Both the position numbers and the translations under genes were made by a program. Below the pieces are notes generated by a model, which was given only the letters and a program-made list of their open reading frames with translations, searched no databases and had not been told where the DNA came from. From Pararhizobium capsulatum DSM 1112 (GTDB taxonomy: Bacteria > Pseudomonadota > Alphaproteobacteria > Rhizobiales > Rhizobiaceae): a DNA stretch of 64,000 nucleotides. Positions 1 through 8,994 of the stretch are shown piece after piece (positions within the stretch are counted from its first letter, which is position 1; every line of letters begins with the position of its first letter). The stretch spans positions 3,939,001-4,003,000 of the forward strand of contig NZ_JAUSVF010000001.1 in NCBI RefSeq assembly GCF_030814475.1, written 5' to 3'.

Positions 1-1275
1 ACACCGGCCGAGGCGACGGCGGCCGGCATTGTCACGGTGCACCAATCGACCGATCTCGTCGGCATTCCCGGCCTGACGGTGGCCGATGCGTTGTTGCTCA
101 ACCGCTTTGTCGATCCCAGGCAGCCCTTCTTCGTTTCCCGCGGCCGTATTCGGCGCGAGGCGCAGGCCATGCTGCGGGAAGCGGGCTTCGACCTGCCTGT
201 CGATCGCGATTTTGCCGATCTTTCCGCCGCCGAGAGGCAGCTTGTGGCGATTGCCCGCGGGCTCGCCAACAAGGCCGAGCTGCTGATCCTCGACGAGCCG
301 ACTGCGAGCCTTTCGGCCACTGAATCCCGGCGCCTCTACGCAACGCTGCTCGACCTGAAGAAGCGTGGCATCGCCATTCTCTATATTTCCCATCGCACCG
401 CCGACCTCGAAGCGCTCGCGGATCGTGTTGCGGTGTTACGGGGTGGCCGGCTCGTTGAAACCTTCAAGCGGCCGGTGAACTTCGATGCCGCGATCGAGAC
501 GATGATCGGCAGGCCGCTTGCCTCCGCCCGGCCGGATGCCCGCGCCCTCACCGGAGACCCCGTGCTGGAACTCTCCGGCATCCGGCTTCTTCCCGGCAGC
601 GATCCGTTCGACCTCACCCTCCATCGTGGCGAGGTGGTGGCGATCACCGGCGTTCTCGGCGCCGGCAAGAGCCGGTTGCTCTCGGCGATCTTTGGAAACG
701 GCAAGCTTGCTGCCGGTGAGATGCGGCTGGAGGGCCGGCCCTATGTGCCGGCAAATCCGCGGCGCGCGGTGGATGCAGGTGTCGCCATGGCCGGCGAGGA
801 CCGGCACCGCTCCTCGCTCATGCCTGCCGGCTGGCCCGGCGAATCCATTGCTGCGACCATCAGCCTGCCGCACCTTCACCGCTGGTATCCGGGCGGTCTG
901 ATCCGGCCGCGGCAGGAGCGAGAAAAAGCGGAGGCAGCGATCAACCGGCTCGGCATCCACGCTTCCGGTCCCAATGCGTCCGTCTGGACGCTTTCAGGTG
1001 GCAACCAGCAGAAGGTGGTGCTTGCCCGTTGGGAAGCGGAGCCCGGCAAGCTGCTGCTGCTCGACGAGCCTTTCCAGGGCGTCGATGTCGGCGCTCGCCA
1101 TGACATCATCACCGCCATCCGCAGCCGCAGCGACCGTGCCACCCTGATCGCCACTTCCGACCCCGAGGAAGCCATCGAAGTCGCCGACCGCGTTGTCGTC
1201 ATGGACCACCAAACGCTCCTTCCAGACCGCCGTGACGCCGGCGCCAGCCACGACAACAGGGAACTCGCCCGATGA
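1..1275 (+). CDS. Ribose-type sugar ABC importer ATPase (RbsA-like), 5'-truncated by window edge
   Basis: The frame is open from base 1, so the true start and the first Walker A lie outside the window. What remains is the rest of a two-domain CUT2 ATPase. The first domain shows the Q-loop area (VTVHQ), a signature-like LSAAERQ and a Walker B LLILDEPTASL. The second domain has Walker A GVLGAGKS (near base 655), signature LSGGNQQKV and Walker B LLLLDEPFQGVD. Duplicated nucleotide-binding domains with LSGGNQQK are typical of RbsA/XylG/MglA proteins, which energise import of sugars or sugar-like compounds at the inner membrane. Its stop overlaps the next start (ATGA at 1272), so it is translationally coupled to the permease. 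The substrate is unknown; the monooxygenases just downstream hint at something other than a plain sugar. Confidence 0.93.
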   Translation, partial: TPAEATAAGIVTVHQSTDLVGIPGLTVADALLLNRFVDPRQPFFVSRGRIRREAQAMLREAGFDLPVDRDFADLSAAERQLVAIARGLANKAELLILDEPTASLSATESRRLYATLLDLKKRGIAILYISHRTADLEALADRVAVLRGGRLVETFKRPVNFDAAIETMIGRPLASARPDARALTGDPVLELSGIRLLPGSDPFDLTLHRGEVVAITGVLGAGKSRLLSAIFGNGKLAAGEMRLEGRPYVPANPRRAVDAGVAMAGEDRHRSSLMPAGWPGESIAATISLPHLHRWYPGGLIRPRQEREKAEAAINRLGIHASGPNASVWTLSGGNQQKVVLARWEAEPGKLLLLDEPFQGVDVGARHDIITAIRSRSDRATLIATSDPEEAIEVADRVVVMDHQTLLPDRRDAGASHDNRELAR

Positions 1276-2303
1276 CGACCGCACACGAAAATGCTCCCGC
1301 AGCAACAGTCGGAAACACCGGCGATGGTCTTCGCGAAATCCTGCGGTCCGGCGCGGTGTTCATCCTGCTCGCCGCCATGATGATCGGCTTTGCCATCGCC
1401 CAGCCGGCCTTCATCAACCTCAACAACCTGATGAGCATCCTGCAGGCGGTTTCCGTTGTTGCCATCCTCGGCGCCGGTGTCACGGTGACGCTTGCCGTTG
1501 GCGGTTTCGACCTGTCGATCGGCGCGGTCGCGGCATCCAGTGTGATGGCCGCAAGCTATTTCATGATTGTCTGGGGTTTTGGCGCGGGCGCGACCGTCGT
1601 GCTGGTGGTGTTTCTCGGCGCCGGCATCGGCCTTCTCAACGCCCTGCTGATCGTTCGCCTCAAGGTGCCAGACCTGCTGGCGACGCTCGCCATGATGTTC
1701 CTGCTGACGGGCCTGCAGCTCATTCCGACCGCCGGCCGTTCCATCTCGCCGGGCCTGATCCTGCCCGATGGCGCGACGGCAACCGGCAAGTACGATCCGC
1801 TGTTTCTCGCCATCGGCCGCTCCAGTGTGTTCGGCGTGGTGCCGCTGCCCGTCATTCTCATGGCCATCGTCGCCATCGCGCTGTTCGTTCTGACGGAGCG
1901 AACCCGCATCGGCCGCCTGCTGTTTGCGACCGGCGGCAATGAGCTCGCGACCCGTCTTGCCGGCGGGCCGACCAACCGGCTGAAGACGCTTGCCTATGTG
2001 ATATCAGGCACGCTGGCCTCCGTTGGCGGCATCGTGGTTGCCGCCCGCGTGGGGCGCGGCGATGTGTCTTCCGGCGGTTCGCTGCTGATGGATGCCGTTG
2101 CCGCTGCTCTCATTGGCTTTGCGGTGCTTGGCCTGCGCCGCCCCAATGTCTTCGGCACGATCGTCGGTGCCGTCTTCGTCGGCGTGCTGCTCAACGGGCT
2201 GACGATGCTGAATGCGCCCTACTACACCCAGGATTTTGTCAAGGGGGCAGTGCTCGTCGGGGCCTTAGCGCTCACCTACGGGGTCGCGCGTGGGCGGTCC
2301 TGA
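1272..2303 (+). CDS. Ribose-type sugar ABC importer permease (RbsC-like)
   Basis: A 343-residue protein, almost entirely hydrophobic and of the usual length for BPD_transp_2 family permeases of CUT2 importers. It contains the family-type segment GVTVTLAVGGFDLSIGAVAA near residues 75-95 and the glycine-rich C-terminal part with GLRRPNVFGTIVGAV. It would form the membrane channel for the ATPase encoded upstream, whose stop codon overlaps its start. The solute-binding protein most likely to serve it is encoded at 4203 on the same strand, on the far side of a monooxygenase gene facing the other way. A single permease is present, so it probably works as a homodimer, as in RbsC systems. Confidence 0.93.
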   Translation: MTTAHENAPAATVGNTGDGLREILRSGAVFILLAAMMIGFAIAQPAFINLNNLMSILQAVSVVAILGAGVTVTLAVGGFDLSIGAVAASSVMAASYFMIVWGFGAGATVVLVVFLGAGIGLLNALLIVRLKVPDLLATLAMMFLLTGLQLIPTAGRSISPGLILPDGATATGKYDPLFLAIGRSSVFGVVPLPVILMAIVAIALFVLTERTRIGRLLFATGGNELATRLAGGPTNRLKTLAYVISGTLASVGGIVVAARVGRGDVSSGGSLLMDAVAAALIGFAVLGLRRPNVFGTIVGAVFVGVLLNGLTMLNAPYYTQDFVKGAVLVGALALTYGVARGRS

Positions 2304-2353
2304 TATCTGCGCGTTGATTGTCGGAAAGGAGCAGCCCGCCCTTTCGGGCAGCG

Positions 2354-2377
2354 TCTCCCCGCCAGGCGGCAGGGAGA
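2354..2377. terminator. Stem-loop between convergent genes
   Basis: TCTCCC (2354-2359) pairs with GGGAGA (2372-2377), extended inside by CGCC/GGCG. It lies between the ends of the permease and of the monooxygenase read from the other strand, so it could stop transcription in both directions. There is no long T-run, so the call is structural only. Confidence 0.45.
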
Positions 2378-2417
2378 GCGGGTGGCGGGATTTTTCCGGT
2401 GACGACCGCCGGCCACC

Positions 2418-3833
2418 TCACCCATTCACCGATTTCAGGGTTGGCGCCTGCTCCGCCTCGCGCCGTTTGACAGCCTCGATATCCCGATAGCCATCCGCGG
2501 GATGGCTCTTCGGCAGATAGGGTCCATCCCCGAACAGCTTTTCGCGCAGCGTGCCCGGCTTATAGGCTGTCGGATAGGCGCCGCGCTTCTGCAGCTCCGG
2601 CACGATATGGCCGACAACATCCTCGAAGCTGTCAGGCGTCACCGCATAGGCGATGTTGAAGCCATCGACATCGGTGTCCTCGACCCATTCCTGCAGGATA
2701 TCTGCAATACGCTCCGGCGCGCCGACGAAGACCGGACCCATGCCGCCGATACCGCCGAATTGCGCCAGTTCGTCGATCGTCCAGGACTTGTCGCCGCCGG
2801 CAATGTGCTCGACGAAGGAATGGATGGCGTTGGTTTCGATCCGCTCCACCACATCGGTTGGCGCATATTGCCCGAAATCGATGCCGCTCCAGCCGGACAT
2901 GAAGGTCAGCGAGCCGTCATAGGAAACGTAACGCTTGTATTCCTCGAACTTCGCCTGCGCCTTCTCTTCCGTCTCGTCGGTGATGATGGTGACGAGCGTG
3001 TAGATGAACACCTTCTTCGGATCGCGGCCAGCAGCGGCGATGCGCTCGCGGATTTCGGCGACATAGCCCTTTAGCACCGATTTCGTCGGGGCGGCGACGA
3101 AGATGCATTCGGCATGGCCGGCGGCGAAGGTCTTGCCCGGACCGGATGCCCCGGCCTGATAGAGAACCGGCGTGCGCTGCGGCGACGGCTCGCTCAGGTG
3201 ATAGCCCGGCACGTCGAAATACTTGCCCTTGTGGGCGATCTCGTGAACCTTGGAGGGATCTGTGAAGATGCGGTTTTCGCGGTCGCGCAGCACCGCACCC
3301 TCTTCCCAGCTGCCCTCGAACAGCTTGTAGAGCACCTCGACATATTCGCTCGCGACCTCGTAGCGGTTGTCGTGGCCGCGCAAGCCGCCCTGCCCGACAT
3401 TCTTGGCACCGCTTTCGAGATAGGAGGTGACGATGTTCCACCCGACGCGACCCTTGGTGTGATGATCGGCGGTCGCGAGCCTGCGGGCGAAGGTATAGGG
3501 ATGCTCGAATGAGGTGGAGGCCGTGATGCCGATGCCGAGATGCTTGGTAGCAAGTGCAATGGGGGCTGCGAGCTGCAGCGGATCGTTGACCGGGATCTGC
3601 GCCGCCTGATGAATCGCGTGATAGTTCGAGCCCTTGTAGACGTCGTAATAGCCGATGACATCGGCAATGAAGATGCCGTCGAATATCCCCTGCTCCAGCG
3701 TGCGGGCGAGATCCTGCCAGTAATCCAGATCCTTGTATTTCCACGACTTGTCGCGCGGATGGGCCCAGAGACCCGGCGACTGGTGGCCGACACAGTTCAT
3801 GTCGAAGGCGTTGAAGCGGATTTGGCGGGCCAT
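2418..3833 (-). CDS. FMNH2-dependent monooxygenase, NtaA/SnaA/DszA family
   Basis: A 471-residue luciferase-fold flavin monooxygenase. The N-terminus reads MARQIRFNAFDMNCVGHQSP and the protein carries family-typical stretches such as GIFDGIFIADVIGYYDVYKG, GRVGWNIVTSYL, YQAGASGPG and FVGAPERIAD. Length and motifs fit the DszA/NtaA/SnaA branch, whose members use reduced FMN supplied by a separate reductase to cleave C-S or C-N bonds (dibenzothiophene sulfone, nitrilotriacetate). The reading frame stays open 74 codons further upstream, but the start at 3833 is preceded by a well-placed GGAG (CCGGAGATATCC-ATG) and matches the family N-terminus. It is transcribed divergently from the binding protein at 4203. 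No flavin reductase gene is in the window. The substrate cannot be read from sequence; an organosulfur compound is favoured by the neighbouring SfnB/DszC-like genes. Confidence 0.9.
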   Translation of the reverse strand: MARQIRFNAFDMNCVGHQSPGLWAHPRDKSWKYKDLDYWQDLARTLEQGIFDGIFIADVIGYYDVYKGSNYHAIHQAAQIPVNDPLQLAAPIALATKHLGIGITASTSFEHPYTFARRLATADHHTKGRVGWNIVTSYLESGAKNVGQGGLRGHDNRYEVASEYVEVLYKLFEGSWEEGAVLRDRENRIFTDPSKVHEIAHKGKYFDVPGYHLSEPSPQRTPVLYQAGASGPGKTFAAGHAECIFVAAPTKSVLKGYVAEIRERIAAAGRDPKKVFIYTLVTIITDETEEKAQAKFEEYKRYVSYDGSLTFMSGWSGIDFGQYAPTDVVERIETNAIHSFVEHIAGGDKSWTIDELAQFGGIGGMGPVFVGAPERIADILQEWVEDTDVDGFNIAYAVTPDSFEDVVGHIVPELQKRGAYPTAYKPGTLREKLFGDGPYLPKSHPADGYRDIEAVKRREAEQAPTLKSVNG

Positions 3834-4202
3834 GGATATCTCCGGATTCCTGAAGGGGCGCCAGGAAGACGCCGATGGAAACCGAAGATAGCGGCTCGCG
3901 GGAGCGGATACAGAAATTCTATCATTTTTGTATACTATATAGCGGAAGAGTTTTGCGTTGACGGACTCTGAAGCGTCCCCGCGTCCGGAGACGCCAATCG
4001 CGCTGCAGAGATTTCGCAGGACCACTTTTCGCGCGGTTCCAGAGACCGGCAGCAAAATATTCTCAACTCCATGCCGTAGATTGGAAGACCATAGTTATCA
4101 ATAAATTTTATAGATTTTATTCTATTCCCAAGCCGCATCATCGGAAGCGGGGACCGATCCGCAGAGCGATGCTCTCGATCGGCATTTCAGGGAGCACAGC
4201 AT
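3834..4202. promoter_or_regulatory. AT-rich divergent promoter region
   Basis: A 369-base gap without a credible gene separates two outward-facing genes, the DszA-like monooxygenase and the periplasmic binding protein. It is clearly more AT-rich than its surroundings, with stretches such as TATACTATATAG near 3930-3942 and ATAAATTTTATAGATTTTATT near 4102-4122. It must contain both promoters. I see no operator that I can assign to a known regulator family. Confidence 0.5.
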
Positions 4203-5249
4203 ATGCGACAGGCGATCAAGACTTTCATGGCCGCAACGGTGGCCACTTTCACCCTCCTCAGCGTCGCGCAGGCCGACGGCATTGCCGGAGCCCCGGCCCC
4301 CTTCGACAAGGGCGACGTCAAGGTGGCGCTGATCTCCTTCATTTCAGCAGGCGATTTCTTCCAGGCCTATCAGGCCGGCGCGGAAGCGCAGGCCAAGGCG
4401 CTCGGCATCGACCTGCGCGTTTTCCCCGGCCGCCAGAATGCCGCCGAGCAGCGCGACCAGATCCAGCAGGCGATCAATCTCGGCGTGCAGGGCATCGTCA
4501 TCGACCATGGCCAGCCGGAATCGCTGACCGACGTCGCCCAACAGGCACTTGATGCGGGCATCAAGGTTGTCGCCTTTGACGTGAACCTCAACAACCCGGC
4601 CATCCCGCAGGTCGAGCAGAGCGACCACGAGCTCTCCCGCCTCGCACTGGAACAGGTGGCGAAGGACAACGGCACGTCGTTCAATGCCGGCTATGTCTAT
4701 GTCGCCGGCTTTGCGCCGCTCGATCGCCGCAACGAGGTCTGGGACAAATTCAAGGCCGAGAACAAGGGCGTCGTCGAAAAGGCCCGCTTCGGTGCCGTCA
4801 ACGACACGACCGCGACCAGCACCGCCGATCAGGCCAAGGCCGTGCTGACGGCAAACCCGGATATATCAGTCATCTTCGCGCCCTATGACGAGTTCGCCCG
4901 TGGCGTGAAGCTTGCCGCCGCCGATCTTGGCATTGCCGACAAGCTGAAGATCTATTCGGCCGACGTTTCCACCGCCGATATCCAGGAAATCACCGAGGAA
5001 GGCAGCCCGTGGGTTGCGACCGTCGCCACCAACCCGGCCGTTGTCGGCGCCGTGTCGATCCGTGCCGCGGCGCTGAAAATCGCCGGTCAGGATGTGCCTG
5101 CGCAAATCCTCGTCAAACCCGCACTGCTGACCCAGGCGGCGCTGCGCGAAGCCGGCGTCAAGACGATCGAGGAACTCGCCGCCAAGGTGCCGGCCTTCAA
5201 CGACAGCGACGCGGTGACCGCCGACTGGATCCCGGCAAAACTGTTCTGA
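4203..5249 (+). CDS. Periplasmic sugar-binding protein of CUT2 type (RbsB-like)
   Basis: A 348-residue exported solute-binding protein with a signal peptide (MRQAIKTFMAATVATFTLLSVAQA, cleavage after AQA). The mature part has the Peripla_BP_4 pattern: VALISFISAGDFFQAYQAGAEAQAKALG, then GVQGIVIDHGQPESL and the later GIKVVAFDVNLNNPAIPQVEQSD. It would deliver substrate to an RbsA/RbsC pair, most simply the one encoded at 1-2303. AGGGAG lies about 8 bases before the start. The next gene on the strand (5420) is a DszC-like oxidase, so uptake and oxidation of the same compound are plausibly linked. Confidence 0.92.
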   Translation: MRQAIKTFMAATVATFTLLSVAQADGIAGAPAPFDKGDVKVALISFISAGDFFQAYQAGAEAQAKALGIDLRVFPGRQNAAEQRDQIQQAINLGVQGIVIDHGQPESLTDVAQQALDAGIKVVAFDVNLNNPAIPQVEQSDHELSRLALEQVAKDNGTSFNAGYVYVAGFAPLDRRNEVWDKFKAENKGVVEKARFGAVNDTTATSTADQAKAVLTANPDISVIFAPYDEFARGVKLAAADLGIADKLKIYSADVSTADIQEITEEGSPWVATVATNPAVVGAVSIRAAALKIAGQDVPAQILVKPALLTQAALREAGVKTIEELAAKVPAFNDSDAVTADWIPAKLF

Positions 5250-5302
5250 CCTGCCTGACGACAGGACTTGCCTCGTCAGGTCGCTGCTCATGTCAAAAAG
5301 CC

Positions 5303-5345
5303 CCCTTCCGTCATGCTCGACACGAGGCCGAGCATGACGGAAGGG
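5303..5345. repeat. Perfect 17-bp inverted repeat (dispersed-palindrome type)
   Basis: CCCTTCCGTCATGCTCG (5303-5319) is followed after nine bases by its exact reverse complement (5329-5345). The core (GTCATGCTCG...CGAGCATGAC) resembles palindromes that are scattered between genes in Rhizobiales genomes. It sits between the binding-protein gene and the DszC-like gene and may act as a 3' mRNA stabiliser or terminator for the former. Only this copy was noticed in the window. Confidence 0.8.
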
Positions 5346-5419
5346 CGAGGCCGGTTTTGTGAGCGAGTTGGCATAGCAGAGGTCAATTTTTCCTTTTACA
5401 TGAACATCAGGAGTCTTCG

Positions 5420-6631
5420 ATGACCGCACTGCAACTGCTCAAGGAGCGCGGACAACAGGATCAACGGCAAGCGCTGTTTGCCAAGGCAGAGGAAATCTCG
5501 GCGGATCTTGGCCGCCGCGGCGCTGAACTGGATACCGAAGGCAAGCCGCCGATCGCTGAGATTGCCACGTTGAAGGCGGAAGGCTTGCTCAATGCACTGC
5601 ATGCGACCGACATCGGCGGCGGCGGGCTCGACTGGATCGACGGTCTCAGGCTGGTGCGCATTCTGGCGCGCGGCGAAAGCTCGATCGGCCAGCTGCTCGG
5701 CTATCACTACGTCAACAGCCAGTATCCCTATTGGGCCGCCCAAGACGCACAGAAGGCGCATGACCTCGGTGTCGAAACGGTTGCGAAATCGCTCTACTGG
5801 GGGGCCGCGGTCAATCCGCGCGATCCGGGCCTGACGCTGACGACGAGCGGCGATCACTACCTGCTCAACGGCCGCAAGACCTTCTCGACCGGTGCCCATG
5901 TTTCGGACCGCATCAACGCCAATGCCGCCTTCGGCGACCAGATCGCCAATGTCACCCTTCCGACCGACCGCCCCGGCTATATCGCCAATGATGACTGGGA
6001 CAATATCGGCCAGCGGCTTTCCGACAGCGGCAGCGTCGAGTTCAGGGATTTTCCGGTCTACGAGAGCGATTTCCTGTTTCCACTGGCGGATAAGGATGCG
6101 ACGCCGGCGGTGCAGGCGACCTTCAACACGCCGCTGATCCAGCTGGTCTTCGTCAACTTCTATCTCGGCACCGCCGAGGGCGCGCTTGCGGCTGCAACGG
6201 AATACGTTCGCACGACCACGCGCCCCTGGCTCACCTCCGGCGTCGATGCCGCCCGCGAGGACCCGTATATCCTTGAGCGCATCGGCGAGTTCCGGGCGGC
6301 ACTCAAGGCATCCGCGGCGCTTGCGGATGTTGCGGCGGACGCTGTGCAGTCCGCCCTGTCGCGTGGCCGCAATGTAACCGAACGCGAACGCGGGGAAGCA
6401 GCGATCGAGGCCTACGAGGCCAAGGTCAATGCCACCCATATTTCGCTCGATGTCACCTCCCGCGTCTTCGAGCTGATGGGCGCGCGCGCAACGGCTTCCA
6501 GCCATCGCTTCGATCGTTACTGGCGCAATGTCCGCACCCACACCCTGCACGATCCCGTGTTCTACAAGGCCCGCGAAGTCGGTGATTTCGCGCTCAACGG
6601 CCGGGTGCCGGAGCCAAGCCTTTACAACTGA
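5420..6631 (+). CDS. Acyl-CoA dehydrogenase-fold flavin monooxygenase (DszC/SfnB-like)
   Basis: A 403-residue protein of the acyl-CoA dehydrogenase fold. The C-terminal motif RYWRNVRTHTLHDPVFYK is characteristic of the DszC/SfnB branch, whose members act as FMNH2/O2-dependent monooxygenases on sulfur compounds rather than as dehydrogenases. The middle domain contains YLLNGRKTFSTGAHVSD, typical of the flavin-binding beta domain. Start choice rests on AGGAG six bases upstream. It stands alone on the plus strand and converges on a related gene at 6747, with a terminator for each strand between them. Its sulfur-compound role is inferred from family resemblance; the exact substrate is unknown. Confidence 0.85.
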   Translation: MTALQLLKERGQQDQRQALFAKAEEISADLGRRGAELDTEGKPPIAEIATLKAEGLLNALHATDIGGGGLDWIDGLRLVRILARGESSIGQLLGYHYVNSQYPYWAAQDAQKAHDLGVETVAKSLYWGAAVNPRDPGLTLTTSGDHYLLNGRKTFSTGAHVSDRINANAAFGDQIANVTLPTDRPGYIANDDWDNIGQRLSDSGSVEFRDFPVYESDFLFPLADKDATPAVQATFNTPLIQLVFVNFYLGTAEGALAAATEYVRTTTRPWLTSGVDAAREDPYILERIGEFRAALKASAALADVAADAVQSALSRGRNVTERERGEAAIEAYEAKVNATHISLDVTSRVFELMGARATASSHRFDRYWRNVRTHTLHDPVFYKAREVGDFALNGRVPEPSLYN

Positions 6632-6646
6632 GCTTTTCCTCGCACC

Positions 6647-6675
6647 AATCCGCGGCTCGCCACCGCGGATTTTTC
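6647..6675 (+). terminator. Rho-independent terminator of the DszC-like gene
   Basis: AATCCGCGG (6647-6655) pairs with CCGCGGATT (6663-6671) across a 7-base loop and is followed by a T-run. It lies 16 bases after the stop of the plus-strand gene. Confidence 0.85.
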
Positions 6676-6684
6676 TTGGCCCAT

Positions 6685-6717
6685 AAAAAAGGCCGCAATC
6701 CCGAAAAATTTGCGGCC
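6685..6717 (-). terminator. Rho-independent terminator of the SfnB-like gene (minus strand)
   Basis: GGCCGCAA (6691-6698) pairs with TTGCGGCC (6710-6717). On the minus strand the stem is followed by a T-run (the A-run at 6685-6690). It ends the minus-strand transcript that comes from the gene at 6747 and the genes upstream of it. Confidence 0.85.
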
Positions 6718-6746
6718 AGTTTGCACCACTCAGAGGAGCTTTGAAA

Positions 6747-7961
6747 TCAGAGCGCGCCACTCTTCGGCGGCGTGACGCGGTTCAGGTGATAGTTGCCGAC
6801 GACGTGGTATTTCCAGCGCACGGGATCGTGCAGCGTATGGGTGCGGGCATTGCGCCAGTAGCGCTCGAGATTGAGACCGCGCTTGGTGGAAGCCGTCCCT
6901 GCCAATTCGAACAGAACATTGGTCGCGTCGATGGCGAGTTCCGTCGTCAATACCTTTGCCGCAGCGACTGAAAGAGTGGCGGCAACGGCATTTTCCTCGT
7001 TCAACGTGATCTGCGCCTGATCGACCCGGCGCCCGGCCCTCTCCAGTGTCGCTTCCGCCGCCTCGATACGGATTGCGAGTTCGCCGATGCGCGAGATCGT
7101 CAACGGGTCGTCGGATGCGCGCTCGACACCGCTGTCTGTCCAGGGGCGCGCGCGCTCCCGCACGAAGGTGATGGTTTCCTTCAGCGCTGCCCGCGCTATG
7201 CCGAGATCAATGGCGGCGTGGATGATCTGGCCGACCGAGCCTATCGTCGTCGGCCGCTCGAACCCCTTGTGATGGCGCACTACGGCATCGGACGGCACAT
7301 AGACGTCGTTGAGGATCGTCGTGCCGCTTCCGGTCGTGCGCTGGCCAAAACCATCCCAGTCATCGACGATCTCGATCCCGGCCGTGGCGCGCGGCACGAA
7401 GGACATGGTCAGGCGATCGTCGGCATCGACGGCGAAGATAGTCACCCAATGGGCAAAGAGCACGCCCGTCGAATAGAATTTGCGGCCATTAATGCGATAG
7501 CCGACGCCATCCGGCGTGATACGGGTGTTATAGGTGCCCACGGTCTTGGTACCGACCTCCGACAGGGCATTGCCGAAGCGATCGCCCGCCAGCGCCCGGC
7601 CGAAAAAGAAACGCTTCTGCTCCTCGCTGCCGTCGTGGCGCAGCGCTTCCAGGATGTAGAAATGGTTCTGCGGAATCTGACCTATCGAGCTGTCGGCTTC
7701 CGAGAGGATTGCGGTCACTTCGGCGAGCACCGCATTCGAGACATCGATCCCGCCATATTCGGACGGGACGGTGATGGCGAGCAGGCCCGAAGCGGAAAGC
7801 CTGTCGAGCTCTTCATGCGGAAGGCTGCGCTCAAGGTCGCGCCGACTTGCGCCCGCGGCAAAATCCTCGGCGAGATCGCGCGCAACGGCAAGTGCTTCTT
7901 CCTCGCTGGCTATCCGGTGGACAGCGTCCTGAGGGTCAGCGAGCTGGATGACATGGCTCAT
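6747..7961 (-). CDS. SfnB-family sulfur acquisition oxidoreductase
   Basis: A 404-residue acyl-CoA dehydrogenase-fold protein related to SfnB and DszC. It shows GLLAITVPSEYGG in the N-terminal helical domain, RINGRKFYSTGVLFAHW in the beta domain and RYWRNARTHTLHDPVRWKYH at the C-terminus. SfnB-type proteins are linked to use of sulfones and related organosulfur compounds under sulfate limitation. An ATG lies five codons further upstream, but the one used here has GGAA seven bases before it and starts MSHVIQL. It is the last gene of a minus-strand cluster that begins with a binding protein at 12643 and includes one ATPase and two permeases, with a 27-base gap to the nearest permease gene. Oxidation of the imported compound is the natural reading, but unproven. 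Confidence 0.87.
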   Translation of the reverse strand: MSHVIQLADPQDAVHRIASEEEALAVARDLAEDFAAGASRRDLERSLPHEELDRLSASGLLAITVPSEYGGIDVSNAVLAEVTAILSEADSSIGQIPQNHFYILEALRHDGSEEQKRFFFGRALAGDRFGNALSEVGTKTVGTYNTRITPDGVGYRINGRKFYSTGVLFAHWVTIFAVDADDRLTMSFVPRATAGIEIVDDWDGFGQRTTGSGTTILNDVYVPSDAVVRHHKGFERPTTIGSVGQIIHAAIDLGIARAALKETITFVRERARPWTDSGVERASDDPLTISRIGELAIRIEAAEATLERAGRRVDQAQITLNEENAVAATLSVAAAKVLTTELAIDATNVLFELAGTASTKRGLNLERYWRNARTHTLHDPVRWKYHVVGNYHLNRVTPPKSGAL

Positions 7962-7988
7962 GGCATTTCCTTTCAAGCGTTTCGTGCA

Positions 7989-8993
7989 TCACGCCCTTGT
8001 AGTGGCCTTGCGGTTGGCAAAACCGATAGCGAGAACCGTGAAGATCAGAAGACCCGTGGCAACCTGTTGCCAGTAGAAGTTCAGGCCGGAGAGCAGCAGA
8101 CCGTTGGCAACGATGCTGAGCAGCAGCACGCCGAGCACCGTGCCCGGAATATTCGGACGTCCGTTCGGATCAAGCGTCGTGCCGATGAAGGTGGCGCCGA
8201 TAGCATTCAGCAGGAACGCATTGCCGGACGACGGGATGTAGACGGTCACCGTCGAGGTGACGACCAGCCCGGCGACGGAGGCGATCAGGGAAACCAGCAC
8301 ATAGGTCGCAGCCGTATAACGCGACAAGGCGAGACCGGAATAGCGCACGACACTCGCCTGGATGCCGGTTGCCAGTATCACCCGGCCGAAGCGGGTGCTC
8401 GACAGCATGATCCAGGCAACAGCAACGATCGCAAAGGTGATGACAAGCGGAACCGGCACGCCCGCAATGGCGCCATGGCCGAGGAAACGGAAGGCTTCAG
8501 GAACCCCCGATGGCGGCAGGTAGACGGGATTGCCGCCATTGGTCAGCAGTTGCTGGGCACTGCGGCCGACGAACAGCGTGCCAAGCGTCGCAAGAAACGG
8601 CGAGATGCCGATGCCCGAGATCAACAGCGCATTGAACAGGCCGACGAGGCTGCCGCCGGCAAGACCACCGAGAATGGCAAGCGGGATCGGCTGGCCGGCC
8701 AGCACCAGCGAAACGAAAGCGAAGCTTGCAAAATCGATAGCTGTGCCGACCGAAAGATCGATGCCGCCCGTCGAGACCGCAAAGGTCATGGCGATGGCGA
8801 CAATGGCGAGCAAGGCGAAATTGTTGACGAGCACGCTGAGCAGGTTCGACCCGGTGAGGAAGGCCGGCGCGACGGCTGCAAACACTGCAAAGACCACGAT
8901 GAAGGCGGTCACGAGTGCATAGCGGACAAGGCCGCTGACAATGGCCAGAATGGGAAATGAAGCCAGAATTGTTGATGAGGACCGGGCCGGCAT
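7989..8993 (-). CDS. CUT2 ABC importer permease (second subunit)
   Basis: A 334-residue hydrophobic protein of the BPD_transp_2 (RbsC-like) family. The segment AIAMTFAVSTGGIDLSVGTAI near residues 60-80 is the family hallmark, and GATFIGTTLDPNGRPNIPGT lies near the C-terminus. It begins one base after the stop of the other permease (TGACATG at 8991-8997), so the two are translationally coupled and probably form a heterodimeric channel. The SfnB-like oxidase follows in the same direction. Confidence 0.92.
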   Translation of the reverse strand: MPARSSSTILASFPILAIVSGLVRYALVTAFIVVFAVFAAVAPAFLTGSNLLSVLVNNFALLAIVAIAMTFAVSTGGIDLSVGTAIDFASFAFVSLVLAGQPIPLAILGGLAGGSLVGLFNALLISGIGISPFLATLGTLFVGRSAQQLLTNGGNPVYLPPSGVPEAFRFLGHGAIAGVPVPLVITFAIVAVAWIMLSSTRFGRVILATGIQASVVRYSGLALSRYTAATYVLVSLIASVAGLVVTSTVTVYIPSSGNAFLLNAIGATFIGTTLDPNGRPNIPGTVLGVLLLSIVANGLLLSGLNFYWQQVATGLLIFTVLAIGFANRKATTRA

Positions 8994-8994
8994 G

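Noticed and set aside
2418..4055. Longer form of the DszA-like protein starting at 4055
   Set aside because: The extra 74 residues are unlike the family and come from AT-rich promoter DNA; the start at 3833 has a proper ribosome site.
5396..6760. 454-codon open frame on the minus strand across the DszC-like gene
   Set aside because: It is antisense to a gene with clear family motifs, has no recognisable domain and no ribosome site. Long antisense frames are common in this high-GC sequence.
7218..8960. 580-codon plus-strand frame over the SfnB-like and permease genes
   Set aside because: Composition is Arg/Asp/Gln/Gly rich with no domain; it is the mirror of hydrophobic permease codons.
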